Below are positions 8,645 to 16,642 of a stretch of 64,000 nt of DNA, one piece after another. Each line of letters opens with the position of its first letter. The first letter of the stretch is position 1. The position numbers and the translations under genes are program-made. Location of the stretch: assembly GCA_021203305.1 (NCBI GenBank), contig JAJQBK010000058.1, forward strand, positions 32,771 to 96,770. The letters run 5' to 3'. The stretch comes from Lachnospiraceae bacterium (GTDB lineage Bacteria; Bacillota; Clostridia; Lachnospirales; Lachnospiraceae). The notes below the pieces were generated by a model, which did not search any database, was not told the DNA's origin, and was given only the letters and a program-made list of their open reading frames with translations.

Positions 8645-8673
8645 ATTGTAGCAAAGCATGAAAAAAAAGTCAA
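8645..8673 (-). promoter_or_regulatory. Promoter of pyrF
   Basis: TTGACT (8668-8673), 17-base spacer and TACAAT (8645-8650), giving a leader of about 95 bases. Directly upstream of the -35 (8681-8731) lie two 25/26-base direct repeats sharing GAAATG(T/C)CGCATTGA, a possible site for a regulator. Confidence 0.65.
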
Positions 8674-8680
8674 TTGTCTG

Positions 8681-8731
8681 GAGAAATGTCGCATTGACAT
8701 TGTCAGGGGAAATGCCGCATTGAATGTACAG
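8681..8731. repeat. Two direct repeats upstream of pyrF
   Basis: Units 8681-8706 and 8707-8731 share GAAATGYCGCATTGA. They abut the pyrF -35 box on the upstream side. A palindrome GACGATATATCGACC follows at 8764-8778. These fill most of the 344-base gap between pyrF and the divergent HTH gene. Confidence 0.5.
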
Positions 8732-8885
8732 CCGATATTATTTACTGGCATTCACGATGCTCGGACGATATATCGACCCAAAATCTGCAACATTCTTGAA
8801 AAAACGGATTTTTCCATGAAAATATGTTTTAATTTCCGTATCAACCTTAAAATTTTCGATTCAGTTCGAACCATCAGGAGTCCCC

Positions 8886-9110
8886 ATGAACCCAGTCTAC
8901 AGATATTTATTTGGCAGACAGCTGCGGAAGCTGCGCCTGGAGCGCGGCCTACAGCAGAAAGCTGTCGCCGCCAGTCTGCATATCAGCCCCTCCACCTATT
9001 CCAATTATGAAAACGGCGTTTTTCTGCCAGATCTGGAGACGCTGCTTCTGCTCGCCGACCTGTTTGAAGTCTCCTTGGACGAGCTGGCCGGACGGGGAAA
9101 ATTGGAATAA
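8886..9110 (+). CDS. Small XRE-family HTH regulator
   Basis: A 74-residue protein that is almost entirely a Cro/C1-type helix-turn-helix: FGRQLRKLRLERGLQQKAVAASLHISPSTYSNYENG, then a helix over the usual hydrophobic pattern (LETLLLLADLFEVSLDELAG). The start ATG has CAGGAG seven bases upstream. It has no sensor domain and stands alone between pyrF (divergent) and the MBL gene (convergent). The target is unknown; the palindrome at 8764-8778 upstream of it is a possible autoregulatory site. Confidence 0.8.
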   Translation: MNPVYRYLFGRQLRKLRLERGLQQKAVAASLHISPSTYSNYENGVFLPDLETLLLLADLFEVSLDELAGRGKLE

Positions 9111-9128
9111 ACCCAACTACATTCCAAT

Positions 9129-9208
9129 GGATTTTCTGACGGCTAATCCTGAAACTGCGACAACACCTCCAACGGATTTTCTGACGGCTAATTCTGAAAC
9201 TGCGGCAA
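9129..9208 (-). repeat. Tandem repeat over the 3' end of the MBL gene
   Basis: Two 35-base near-identical copies (9129-9163 and 9174-9208) with a 45-base period. The right copy contains the last codons and TAG stop of the MBL-fold gene; the left copy repeats codons and stop in the same frame, so read-through would add 15 residues (PSENPLEVLSQFQD) before another TAG. Confidence 0.85.
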
Positions 9209-10117
9209 TGCTTCCAGCGTATTTCCATCGGAAATAAAGGTGATCGTGCCCTGTGTATCCGTCCGGAAAATCTCCACGCCCACTCCCTCCAGACGGCGCA
9301 ACGTCTGATCATGGGGATGCCCATAATCATTACCCTCCCCACAGCTGATGACCGCATATTGAGGCTGGACCGCGCTTAAAAAACTTTCCGTAGAGGATGT
9401 ATAGGAGCCATGATGTCCCACCTTGTATACTGTGGCTCTCAGGTTTTGTCCGCTCTCCACCAGCGCCTCCTCCGCTTCCGCCTCCGCGTCCCCGGTGAAA
9501 AGGAAGCTGTTGACTCCGTGGTCCACTCTCAGGCAGACAGAGGTATTGTTGGGTGTATCCCACTCTCCCACCGGGCCAAGGAAGGTGATTGTCGCGCCGC
9601 CAAGCTCCACCTCATAACCGGGGTCCGGAAGCCAGGCCTCAAGCCGCTCCTCCTCCAGCGCCTCCATCAGATTTAAATAAGAAGAATTTTCTTTTTCAAA
9701 ATCAGAGAAAAAGACCTCCTCCACCTCAAACTCCCGCAGCACATCCGCACTGCCGCCGATGTGGTCGGAATCTGAATGAGTCAGCACCAGATACTCGATA
9801 ACTTCAACCTCATACTTATACAGATAAGAAATGAGCAGATCCGTGTCCTCATATCCCCCCGTATCGATCAGCATGGTCTCCCCGTCACAGAGCAAAAGCG
9901 TGGCGTCCGCCTGGCCCACATCCAGATAAATCACCTCCAGGAGGCTCCCCTCCGTCACTTCCCCTGACAGGCTCTTGTCCTGATACTGCCGCAGAAGCCG
10001 AGGGCCAAATTCCTTCAGGGAAAATATGGCAAGCAGGATCAAAAGACCCGCGAATACCGTTCTGTAAAAACGGAATTTTATTGATTTTTTTCCTTTTTTG
10101 GAGTTATTATCAGTCAA
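9188..10117 (-). CDS. ComEC-like MBL-fold metallohydrolase, membrane-anchored
   Basis: 309 residues: a basic N-terminus, one membrane anchor (about 18-36) and a beta-lactamase-fold domain of the ComEC/Rec2 hydrolase type. Metal-binding motif LTHSDSDHIGG (an HxDxDH variant usual for ComEC-like proteins), GHHGSYTSST with the third His, and SCGEGNDYGHPHDQTL at the end. The active site should face outwards. It lacks the ComEC channel part, so it is a stand-alone nuclease or phosphodiesterase-like enzyme of unknown substrate. TTG start (MTDNNSKK) with GGAAG upstream. Confidence 0.85.
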   Translation of the reverse strand: MTDNNSKKGKKSIKFRFYRTVFAGLLILLAIFSLKEFGPRLLRQYQDKSLSGEVTEGSLLEVIYLDVGQADATLLLCDGETMLIDTGGYEDTDLLISYLYKYEVEVIEYLVLTHSDSDHIGGSADVLREFEVEEVFFSDFEKENSSYLNLMEALEEERLEAWLPDPGYEVELGGATITFLGPVGEWDTPNNTSVCLRVDHGVNSFLFTGDAEAEAEEALVESGQNLRATVYKVGHHGSYTSSTESFLSAVQPQYAVISCGEGNDYGHPHDQTLRRLEGVGVEIFRTDTQGTITFISDGNTLEALPQFQN

Positions 10118-10202
10118 AGTACTGCTTCCTGTTTCTGTGTTATCAATTCAGATCAAATAATTGGTCAGGAATTCTATATTTCTTTTGTATTTTATATTTA
10201 TA

Positions 10203-10231
10203 TTGCAAAAAACTCTTCATTCGTGTATAAT
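10203..10231 (+). promoter_or_regulatory. Promoter of a candidate small RNA
   Basis: TTGCAA (10203-10208), exactly 17 bases, TATAAT (10226-10231). It points right, into a gap with no plus-strand gene, so its transcript would be non-coding. Confidence 0.7.
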
Positions 10232-10237
10232 CCACTT

Positions 10238-10350
10238 AACAAGGGAGCCGGAAGGTGAGTGCGGATCACCCGACCCGGCAAAAATCTGTTAAATTGCTAT
10301 CTGAAATAGCCGTTCCAGACTTTGTAGAGCGCAGGACGGCTATTTTTTAG
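10238..10350 (+). ncRNA. Candidate small RNA with terminator
   Basis: Transcript of about 113 bases from a strong promoter. The 5' half folds as GCCGG/CCGGC around GGTGA/TCACC; the 3' half is a terminator stem AATAGCCGT..CC/GG..ACGGCTATT with a six-base U run. A 5' GGGAGCCGG can also pair with CCGGCTCCC after the terminator (10369-10377). No start codon with a ribosome binding site is seen. It lies antisense-oriented between two minus-strand genes. I recognise no Rfam family in it. Confidence 0.5.
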
Positions 10351-10501
10351 CACGTCCCCCGGCTCCCCGGGTAAATACACTATGTAAGTGTACTATAGCA
10401 CATACCAGGCAGATGTTCAAGCAAACGGCTGCAAAGTCTTTATATAGCCTCATGAGCGCTGCCTTTCACTTTTCATTTTCTGAAATCATTCACATATACA
10501 A

Positions 10502-11524
10502 TCATTCCACCACATACAGATAGCTGGTCACCGCATACAGAATCTGCCCATCATACTCCACCCTGGACCAGCCGGCGTCCGCGTCATATCCCGTTCGATG
10601 GACGGTCTCACCGTATTGCAGCTCATAATAAACCGTGGCTTCCCCCTGAGATGTGCTTGGCTCCGTCCTCAGATTGGTGCTCATTTTTGGAGAAACCGTA
10701 TCGTCACAGGCGCTGAAAATGATCACGCGCCCGTCCGCGGTGGTCACCCTGTCCGGGTCCGCCGCCACCTCCCCGGTGGTCTGCCCGGACAAATCTGTAG
10801 TCAGCAGACTGGTGACCGCATAGAGCTCCTGTCCGTCATAGATGAGCCTGGACCAGCCTGTATCCTCGTTGATGCCCGTTCTCTGGGCCTGCATTCCGCT
10901 CTCCAGCACCGCCACCACTGTATCCGTGCTCATGGTGCTGGGTTCAGAGCGCAGGTTTGTCGCGGATTTGGCTGTCACCGTCTCATCCACCGTGGTAAAT
11001 GTCATGGAACTGTCTGAACTGCTGGCAGCGGCCTGTCCGCTCTCCTGCCCTTCGCTACTGCTGCCAGCCTCGTTATTCTCCGAAGCCTCTTCATCGCTGT
11101 CTGCCAGGGCCTGAGAAGTATCCCCGGGGGAATCCTGACTTTCACTTCCTGATCCTTCACTGCTGTTTTGCCCGCTCTCCTCATTTTCTGACGCTTCCCC
11201 CGCTGTTTCGTTCTCCGGGGAAGCTTCCGGGATTCCCTCCTCAGAACCTTCCATAGTCCCGGAATCGTCAGAGCTTTCAGAAGAAGCTGCCTCACCGAAG
11301 ACTTCCGCCCACTCTGTCTCCTTGTTTCCTTCAGAAATTTCTGTTGTCTCCAACGTCTCCTTTTCTCCGCTCCCCAGAATTCCTCCGCCGATCTGCCAGA
11401 CCAGCACGCAGAGTCCCACAAACAGCAGCACCAGCAAAATCGCCAGAGCCACAGTCTCCGCCGTGGAGTGTTTTCTCTGTTCATGAAAATGAAAATCATA
11501 TTCCGAATCGTCTTTTTTACCCAT
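10502..11524 (-). CDS. Membrane-anchored double SH3b-domain protein
   Basis: 340 residues. Short cytosolic N-terminus, one membrane helix (about 25-50), a long Ser/Glu/Gly-rich low-complexity linker (about 52-175), then two bacterial SH3 domains (about 180-243 and 270-338) with the repeated NLR(S/T)EPST...GWSR(L/V) pattern. It is likely surface-exposed and may bind cell-wall peptides. No catalytic domain is present. ATG with GGGAGG upstream. It is flanked by the MBL gene downstream and an intergenic repeat region upstream. Confidence 0.85.
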   Translation of the reverse strand: MGKKDDSEYDFHFHEQRKHSTAETVALAILLVLLFVGLCVLVWQIGGGILGSGEKETLETTEISEGNKETEWAEVFGEAASSESSDDSGTMEGSEEGIPEASPENETAGEASENEESGQNSSEGSGSESQDSPGDTSQALADSDEEASENNEAGSSSEGQESGQAAASSSDSSMTFTTVDETVTAKSATNLRSEPSTMSTDTVVAVLESGMQAQRTGINEDTGWSRLIYDGQELYAVTSLLTTDLSGQTTGEVAADPDRVTTADGRVIIFSACDDTVSPKMSTNLRTEPSTSQGEATVYYELQYGETVHRTGYDADAGWSRVEYDGQILYAVTSYLYVVE

Positions 11525-11548
11525 ATACTGCCTCCCTTATTCAACAAC

Positions 11549-11630
11549 TATAGTGAACGACAAATATATTTTCTCTTTCAGCATATACCGTTTGGCCTTC
11601 AAAGTGAAATTATTAATGTCGTTCACTATA
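11549..11630. repeat. 82-bp element with 13-bp terminal inverted repeats
   Basis: TATAGTGAACGAC (11549-11561) and its exact reverse complement (11618-11630) bound an AT-rich 56-base interior without a gene. Size and ends resemble a miniature inverted-repeat element. Related single ends occur at 53938-53950 and 32990-33002. Confidence 0.6.
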
Positions 11631-11773
11631 AATACCCCGGCTGTACGTTTTTCGTCAGTTTCCGACCCTATTTTTTTCAAGTATAGTCCAAAATTTCCGA
11701 TGTTTCAATCTGTTTCAGGCTATTTCCATCTTTTCAGCCGGATGAAAATGACGAACCCACAGCAAAAAATGCC

Positions 11774-11832
11774 GTTGCTATTCACAGACACTTCCATCTG
11801 CGAGACACCCTTCGGGTGCCTCATATGCACAA
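11774..11832 (-). repeat. Partial copy of the 227-bp inverted-repeat element
   Basis: About 50 of 58 bases match the right arm of the element at 38531-38757, including the end GTTGCTATTCACAG and the CCCTTCGGGTG hairpin core. The remainder of the element is not visible here. With the 82-bp element it accounts for most of the gap 11525-11934 between the SH3b gene and arcC; a TATACT at 11870-11875 may be part of the arcC promoter. Confidence 0.6.
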
Positions 11833-11934
11833 TCTCACAATCCATCCTATACAAAAAAGAAAAAAAATGCTATACTGGCCTTATCTTTTTAGTACAAGTA
11901 CTATCTATTCATTGACAGCAACGGAGGTTTTTCC

Positions 11935-12870
11935 ATGAGTAAGGCTAAAATCGTAGTTTCTCTGGGCCACGACGCCCTGGGCTATTCCACCAACGAGCAG
12001 CTGGGCCATGTGAAGGTGACCGCGAAGGCGCTGGCGGACCTGGTGGAGGCCGGATATCAGCTCACCATCACCCACTCCAACGGCCCGCAGATCAGCATGA
12101 TTCATAAGGCAATGACCAATCTGAGCAAGGAAGATCCCAGCTACACCCCCGCTCCCATGTGCGTGTGCAGCGCCATGAGTCAGGGCTATGTGGGCTATGA
12201 CATTCAGAACGCCCTCAGAAGCGAGCTTCTCTCCCGCAGCATTCCCAAGCCGGTCAGCACCATCCTGACCCAGGTCACGGTAGACCCCTATGACGAGGCT
12301 TTTTATGAGCCCAATAAGATCATCGGCAGGGTTCTGACCAAAGAGGATGCCGATGCGGAGACAGCCAAGGGAAATTATGTGGTTCAGGACAGGCAGAAGC
12401 AATACCGCCGTGTGGTGGCGGCCCCGGTGCCCATGGACATCGTGGAAATTGAGGCCATCCGGACTCTGGTGGACGCGGATCAGATTGTCATCGCCTGCGG
12501 CGGCGGCGGAATCCCCGTCATCGAGCAGCACTGCCAGCTGAAGGGAGCCAGTGCGGTCATTGAAAAGGACGCCATCGCCGGCAGGCTTGCCGCGGAATTA
12601 CATTCCGACATGCTGGTCATCCTGACCGGCGTGGACCAGGTCTATCTGGATTTCGAAAAGGATACCCAGGAGGCCCTTCCCTCCCTGACCTCCGAACAGG
12701 CCCGGGCTTATCTGGAGGAGGGGGAATTCGGCAAGGGCACCATGGCGCCGAAAATCCAGGCGGCCCTGACCTATCTGGCGGCGGTGCCGGAGGGGAAGGT
12801 TCTGATTACCTCCATGTCCCTCATCCGGGACGCCATCCGCGGGAAGGGCGGCACTCTGATCACCGCCTGA
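11935..12870 (+). CDS. arcC: Carbamate kinase
   Basis: Amino-acid-kinase fold enzyme that makes ATP and carbamate from carbamoyl phosphate and ADP. 311 residues, the family length. It opens VVSLGHDALGYS, with THSNGPQ, IACGGGGIPVI (phosphate/nucleotide loop) and KGTMAPKIQAA near the end. GGAGG lies seven bases before the ATG. No arcA, arcB or other carbamoyl-phosphate genes are next to it, so the source of its substrate (arginine, agmatine, purine or allantoin breakdown) cannot be told from this window. Confidence 0.95.
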   Translation: MSKAKIVVSLGHDALGYSTNEQLGHVKVTAKALADLVEAGYQLTITHSNGPQISMIHKAMTNLSKEDPSYTPAPMCVCSAMSQGYVGYDIQNALRSELLSRSIPKPVSTILTQVTVDPYDEAFYEPNKIIGRVLTKEDADAETAKGNYVVQDRQKQYRRVVAAPVPMDIVEIEAIRTLVDADQIVIACGGGGIPVIEQHCQLKGASAVIEKDAIAGRLAAELHSDMLVILTGVDQVYLDFEKDTQEALPSLTSEQARAYLEEGEFGKGTMAPKIQAALTYLAAVPEGKVLITSMSLIRDAIRGKGGTLITA

Positions 12871-13058
12871 CAAAGCGTAAAACATCGACAATTTCGCCCG
12901 CCTTTTGCTTTTTCTTTTTGGAGAAAATGCGAATTGCTTTCCGGAAACGTATCATTTATGATGTCGCCTGTGAAAGAAATGCCCTGCCCTCCGGCGCAGG
13001 GTATTCCACACTCACGGCGGACTGCGAAAAGCGGTCTCCGGGAAAGGGCAGATTACTT

Positions 13059-14402
13059 ATGACAAAGGACCTGACAAACGGCTCTCCCGCAAAACTGATT
13101 CTGGGATTCTCTCTCCCCCTGCTCTGCGGTTATTTATTTCAGCAGTTCTACAGCATGGCGGACACCATGATTGTGGGGCGCTTTCTCGGCGTGGATTCTC
13201 TGGCCGCGGTGGGTTCCACCGGTTCAGTCAATTTTCTGATCATCGGCTTCTGCATGGGATTATGCAGCGGCTTTTCCATCCCTGTATCCCAGCAGTTCGG
13301 CGCCGGCAATGAAAGCGCCGTCCGCAGATTTATCGCTAACAGCGCCTGGCTGATCGCCTTCTTTTCCATACTCATGGCGGCTGTCACCTGTATTTTCTGC
13401 CGCAATATTCTGGTACTGATGCAGACGCCGGAAAATATTCTGGAGGAAGCTTACAGATATATCTGGATCATTTTCCTTGGCATCCCGGCTACCTGCCTTT
13501 ACAACATCCTCTCCGGCTTTATGCGCGCTCTGGGCGACAGCAGAACACCGGTGTTCTTTCTGCTGATGTCCTCCTTCCTGAACATTGGACTGGATATTTT
13601 CTGCATTCTGGTCTTAAATATGGGCGTGTCCGGCGCCGCCTGGGCCACAGTTATTTCTCAGGCCGTCTCCGGCATCTGCTGTCTGTTTTACATGCTGAAA
13701 AAATTTGAACTGATGAAGATTTCCCGTGAGGAATGGAGACCTGATTTTCATCTGATGGGGATTCTGTGCGGAATGGGCATCCCCATGGGGCTGCAGTATT
13801 CCATTACTGCCATCGGCAGCGTTATTTTACAGACCGCCACCAACTCTCTGGGTTCCACCGCCGTAGCCTCCGTCACCGCCGGAAGCAGGGTCAGCATGTT
13901 TCTGTGCTGTCCCTTTGACGCCATGGGCGCTACTATGGCCACCTACAGCGGACAGAATATCGGTGCCGGAAAGCTTGACCGGATCGGGCAGGGAATGCGC
14001 TCCTGCGTTGTGATGGCGGTTGTCTATTCCACCTTTGCTTTCCTCTTCAGTCTACTGGCGGGACGCAGCCTGGCCGGACTGTTTGTGACGGGAGAAGAGG
14101 CGACCGTTCTCGACAACGCATCATTTTACCTGCGTATCAATACCGCCTTTTACTTCCCACTGGCGCTGGTCAACATTGTCCGCTTCACCATCCAGGGTAT
14201 GGGCTTCCCCCGCTTCGCCATTCTGGCCGGCGTTTTTGAAATGGCAGCCCGGGCCATCACCGCCTTCGCTCTGGTGCCTGTGCTGGGCTTTACCGGATCA
14301 TGTCTGGGCAACCCTGTGGCCTGGGTTTTTGCGGATTTTTTCCTGATTCCGGCTTATTTTCATGTGAAGAAGACGATGAATAAAAGGCTGGGAAATGTCT
14401 GA
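13059..14402 (+). CDS. MATE-family multidrug/metabolite exporter
   Basis: 447 residues from the ATG at 13059 (MTKDLTNGSPAKL), with twelve predicted membrane helices in two six-helix halves. PLLCGYLFQQFYSMADTMIVGRFLG is the typical MATE start. A longer in-frame reading from 12918 adds 47 residues unlike the family and is rejected. Probably an Na+- or H+-driven exporter; the substrate is unknown. A 188-base gap after arcC holds no gene. A terminator follows. Confidence 0.9.
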   Translation: MTKDLTNGSPAKLILGFSLPLLCGYLFQQFYSMADTMIVGRFLGVDSLAAVGSTGSVNFLIIGFCMGLCSGFSIPVSQQFGAGNESAVRRFIANSAWLIAFFSILMAAVTCIFCRNILVLMQTPENILEEAYRYIWIIFLGIPATCLYNILSGFMRALGDSRTPVFFLLMSSFLNIGLDIFCILVLNMGVSGAAWATVISQAVSGICCLFYMLKKFELMKISREEWRPDFHLMGILCGMGIPMGLQYSITAIGSVILQTATNSLGSTAVASVTAGSRVSMFLCCPFDAMGATMATYSGQNIGAGKLDRIGQGMRSCVVMAVVYSTFAFLFSLLAGRSLAGLFVTGEEATVLDNASFYLRINTAFYFPLALVNIVRFTIQGMGFPRFAILAGVFEMAARAITAFALVPVLGFTGSCLGNPVAWVFADFFLIPAYFHVKKTMNKRLGNV

Positions 14403-14452
14403 ACGAATATTTATTCAGCCATTAAAATTTTTCGTGAATCCAATAATAAAAT

Positions 14453-14484
14453 AAGGAACCTCTCATCACTGAAAAGTTCCTTTT
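14453..14484 (+). terminator. Terminator after the MATE gene
   Basis: AAGGAAC/GTTCCTT stem with a 16-base loop and a TTTT tail. It also lies just past the 3' end of tRNA-Met on the other strand and may serve both. Confidence 0.7.
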
Positions 14485-14489
14485 CTTCG

Positions 14490-14563
14490 TAGCGAAGGGG
14501 GGATTCGAACCCTCGACACCACGGGTATGAACCGTGTGCTCTCGCCAACTGAGCTACTTCGCC
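14490..14563 (-). tRNA. tRNA-Met (CAT)
   Basis: 74-base cloverleaf read on the minus strand: acceptor GGCGAAG/CTTCGCT with discriminator A, D arm AGCTCAGTTGGCGAGAGC, anticodon loop TTCATAC with anticodon CAT, T arm GGTTCGAATCC. No CCA is encoded. The first acceptor pair is not the C:A mismatch of an initiator, so this is elongator Met (or an Ile-lysidine tRNA, which sequence alone cannot exclude). Confidence 0.93.
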
Positions 14564-14568
14564 ATATA

Positions 14569-14641
14569 TGGGACCTACAGGGCTCGAACCTGTGACCCCC
14601 TGCTTGTAAGGCAGGTGCTCTCCCAGCTGAGCTAAGATCCC
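14569..14641 (-). tRNA. tRNA-Val (TAC)
   Basis: 73-base cloverleaf: acceptor GGGATCT with AGGTCCC, anticodon loop CTTACAA with anticodon TAC, T arm GGTTCGAGCC. It is five bases upstream of tRNA-Met and shares its promoter. Confidence 0.95.
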
Positions 14642-14666
14642 TTTCTTTGTCGCAACCGACTAGGCT

Positions 14667-14695
14667 AATATAGCATTCTTCCTGTCGTTTGTCAA
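14667..14695 (-). promoter_or_regulatory. Promoter of the tRNA-Val/tRNA-Met unit
   Basis: TTGACA (14690-14695), 17 bases, TATATT (14667-14672), about 26 bases before the tRNA-Val 5' end. Confidence 0.75.
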
Positions 14696-14714
14696 CAAAA
14701 AAATGTAAGTTTTT

Positions 14715-14757
14715 CCGTGTTTGTTCCGTGTTTATCCGTGTTCCGTGTTTGTTTTAA
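14715..14757. repeat. Short TCCGTGTTT repeats
   Basis: Four irregular copies of TCCGTGTT(T) upstream of the tRNA promoter, inside the 374-base gap 14642-15015. No further gene is seen in this gap apart from the two promoters listed. Confidence 0.5.
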
Positions 14758-14938
14758 CCTGTCTTTTTACTGTGTTTCGTTTGCATGTTACATATATGTT
14801 CCAAATTAACCTGTATATAGTAACAGTATAGTGACACGTTTTATCATAAGTGCAAGTGAGCCAACGCATCCTTTGCGATTGACAAACGATGAAAGGGATA
14901 ATGAATGCGTATTTTTCAGTCTTGATATCATATTTTGC

Positions 14939-14967
14939 TTGCACAACATTTTCTCCGCATATATAAT
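14939..14967 (+). promoter_or_regulatory. Promoter of the GH28 gene
   Basis: TTGCAC (14939-14944), 17 bases, TATAAT (14962-14967), about 48 bases before the GH28 ATG. Confidence 0.65.
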
Positions 14968-15015
14968 GACGACAGAGCACGACAACCATTATTTTATTGT
15001 GAGGAATAAGCTGAA

Positions 15016-16539
15016 ATGAATAACATTGAACAGATCATGTACTATACCGACCCGGACCGGGCCGAGCTGTGGTGGGAGAAACCGGAGGGTGCTATTCCCG
15101 GCACAGGATATCAGGTTTCTCTGAACGGAAATGTCATCGGGGAAACGGATAAAACGCATTTCACGATTGAAGGATTGGAGAGTGAAAAGGAATATACCGC
15201 TGCCGTAACGGTCCTGAGCCATGAGACTCAGAATTCTGCTGCCGGAACGGCCGAAGCGTTCGCTGGCAATCAGGCAACGAAAAACCCCGGCGTCACCTTC
15301 ACTACTCCCCCGCCCCGCGAATACATCGACGTCACCGCCGCCCCCTATTTTGCCAAAGGCGACGGCCAGACCATGAACACGGCCGCCCTGCAGAAAGCTT
15401 TCGACGACTGTCCCGCGGGCAGCGGGATTTATTTTCCCGCGGGCACCTATCTCACTGGTGCGCTGCGCCTTCACAGCGATATTGAGCTGTATCTGGAGGA
15501 GGGAGCCGTTTTGCAGGGTACCGCCGATCCCGCGGATTATCTGCCCCGCATCAGAAGCCGCTTTGAGGGCACGGAGATGGAGTGCTACCAGAGCCTGTTG
15601 AATCTGGGCGAGCTGGATCACAGCAGCGGCCCCAACTGCTCCAACGTCATCATCCACGGCAAGGGCACAATCAAGGGTGGCGGCTTTCCGTTAGCCTGGG
15701 CCACCATCCAGTCAGAAAAGGAATTATTGAAGGAATATCTGGCAGCCAACGCCGACTACGTGGCGACCTGTGAGAATGACAACACCATTCCCGGCCGGGT
15801 CCGCGGGCGGCTGATCAACATGAGCAACTGCAGCAACATCCGTATCAGCGGCCTGACACTGGCGGACGGCGCCAGCTGGAATCTGCACATGGTCTACAGC
15901 GACCACATTGTCACCGACCACTGCACCTTCAGCTCCAAGGGTACTTGGAACGGGGACGGCTGGGACCCGGATTCCAGCGAGAACTGCACTCTCTTCGCCT
16001 GTATCTTCCACACGGAGGACGATTCTGTGGCCATCAAGTCCGGCAAGAACCCGGAGGGCAATGAAATCAACCGTCCCACCCGGCACATCCGCATTTTTGA
16101 CTGCTACAGCTCCTTCGGCCACGGCCTGTGCATCGGCAGCGAGATGAGCGGCGGCGTGGAGGATGTGAAAATCTGGGACTGCGACCTCAAAAACTCCATG
16201 GTGGGCATCCAGGTCAAGGGCACCAGAAAAAGAGGCGGCTATGTGCGGGGTCTGCATGTGACTGACTGCATCGTTCCCTGCCTGTTAGCCGTCTCCGTGG
16301 GCTACAATGACGACGGCGTTCCCGCGCCGGAGCCGCCGTATTTTGAGGATTTCACCTATGAGCGCGTGACAGTCACCGGACGAAGCCTTCTGGAAGACTT
16401 TACCGACTGCAGAGCCATCGAGCTGATCGGCTTCGATGAAGCCCATCCGGTGCGAAATGTGTTATTTAAGGATGTGAAAATCACCGGCGGCCTGGGGGTG
16501 AACACGGAATTGTGCGAGAATGTGAGATTTGAGGAGTAA
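15016..16539 (+). CDS. Glycoside hydrolase family 28 (polygalacturonase-like), intracellular
   Basis: 507 residues. An N-terminal fibronectin-III-like region (about 1-95) precedes a right-handed beta-helix. GH28 catalytic motifs are all visible: NGDGWDPDSS, EDDSVAIKSG, GHGLCIGSE and the basic KGTRKRGG. Family members hydrolyse galacturonan or related rhamnogalacturonan fragments. There is no signal peptide, so it should act on short imported oligomers in the cytosol. GAGGA precedes the ATG. It has its own promoter and terminator and no pectin-uptake genes beside it. Confidence 0.9.
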   Translation: MNNIEQIMYYTDPDRAELWWEKPEGAIPGTGYQVSLNGNVIGETDKTHFTIEGLESEKEYTAAVTVLSHETQNSAAGTAEAFAGNQATKNPGVTFTTPPPREYIDVTAAPYFAKGDGQTMNTAALQKAFDDCPAGSGIYFPAGTYLTGALRLHSDIELYLEEGAVLQGTADPADYLPRIRSRFEGTEMECYQSLLNLGELDHSSGPNCSNVIIHGKGTIKGGGFPLAWATIQSEKELLKEYLAANADYVATCENDNTIPGRVRGRLINMSNCSNIRISGLTLADGASWNLHMVYSDHIVTDHCTFSSKGTWNGDGWDPDSSENCTLFACIFHTEDDSVAIKSGKNPEGNEINRPTRHIRIFDCYSSFGHGLCIGSEMSGGVEDVKIWDCDLKNSMVGIQVKGTRKRGGYVRGLHVTDCIVPCLLAVSVGYNDDGVPAPEPPYFEDFTYERVTVTGRSLLEDFTDCRAIELIGFDEAHPVRNVLFKDVKITGGLGVNTELCENVRFEE

Positions 16540-16573
16540 AGATAATCTTTGAAATACGCATTATCCCGCAATC

Positions 16574-16609
16574 AAAAAAGGTCAGGCTTTCAAAACCTGA
16601 TCTTTTTTG
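16574..16609. terminator. Bidirectional terminator between GH28 and the AAA gene
   Basis: AAAAAAGGTCAGG paired with CCTGATCTTTTTT around a short loop. It can stop transcription of both convergent genes. Confidence 0.8.
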
Positions 16610-16642
16610 ATTAAAACACAAATCATCCACGTTCTCTCGCTT

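Noticed and set aside
7480..8661. 393-codon plus-strand ORF
   Set aside because: Shadow of pyrF and the pyrF promoter region; covers a terminator and intergenic DNA.
9188..10117. Inactivated MBL enzyme because the second His of HxHxDH is Asp
   Set aside because: HxDxDH is common in ComEC-like hydrolases, so this does not indicate loss of function.
12918..13058. 47-residue N-terminal extension of the MATE protein
   Set aside because: The extension is unlike the family and overlaps what should be the leader; the ATG at 13059 gives the normal MATE length.
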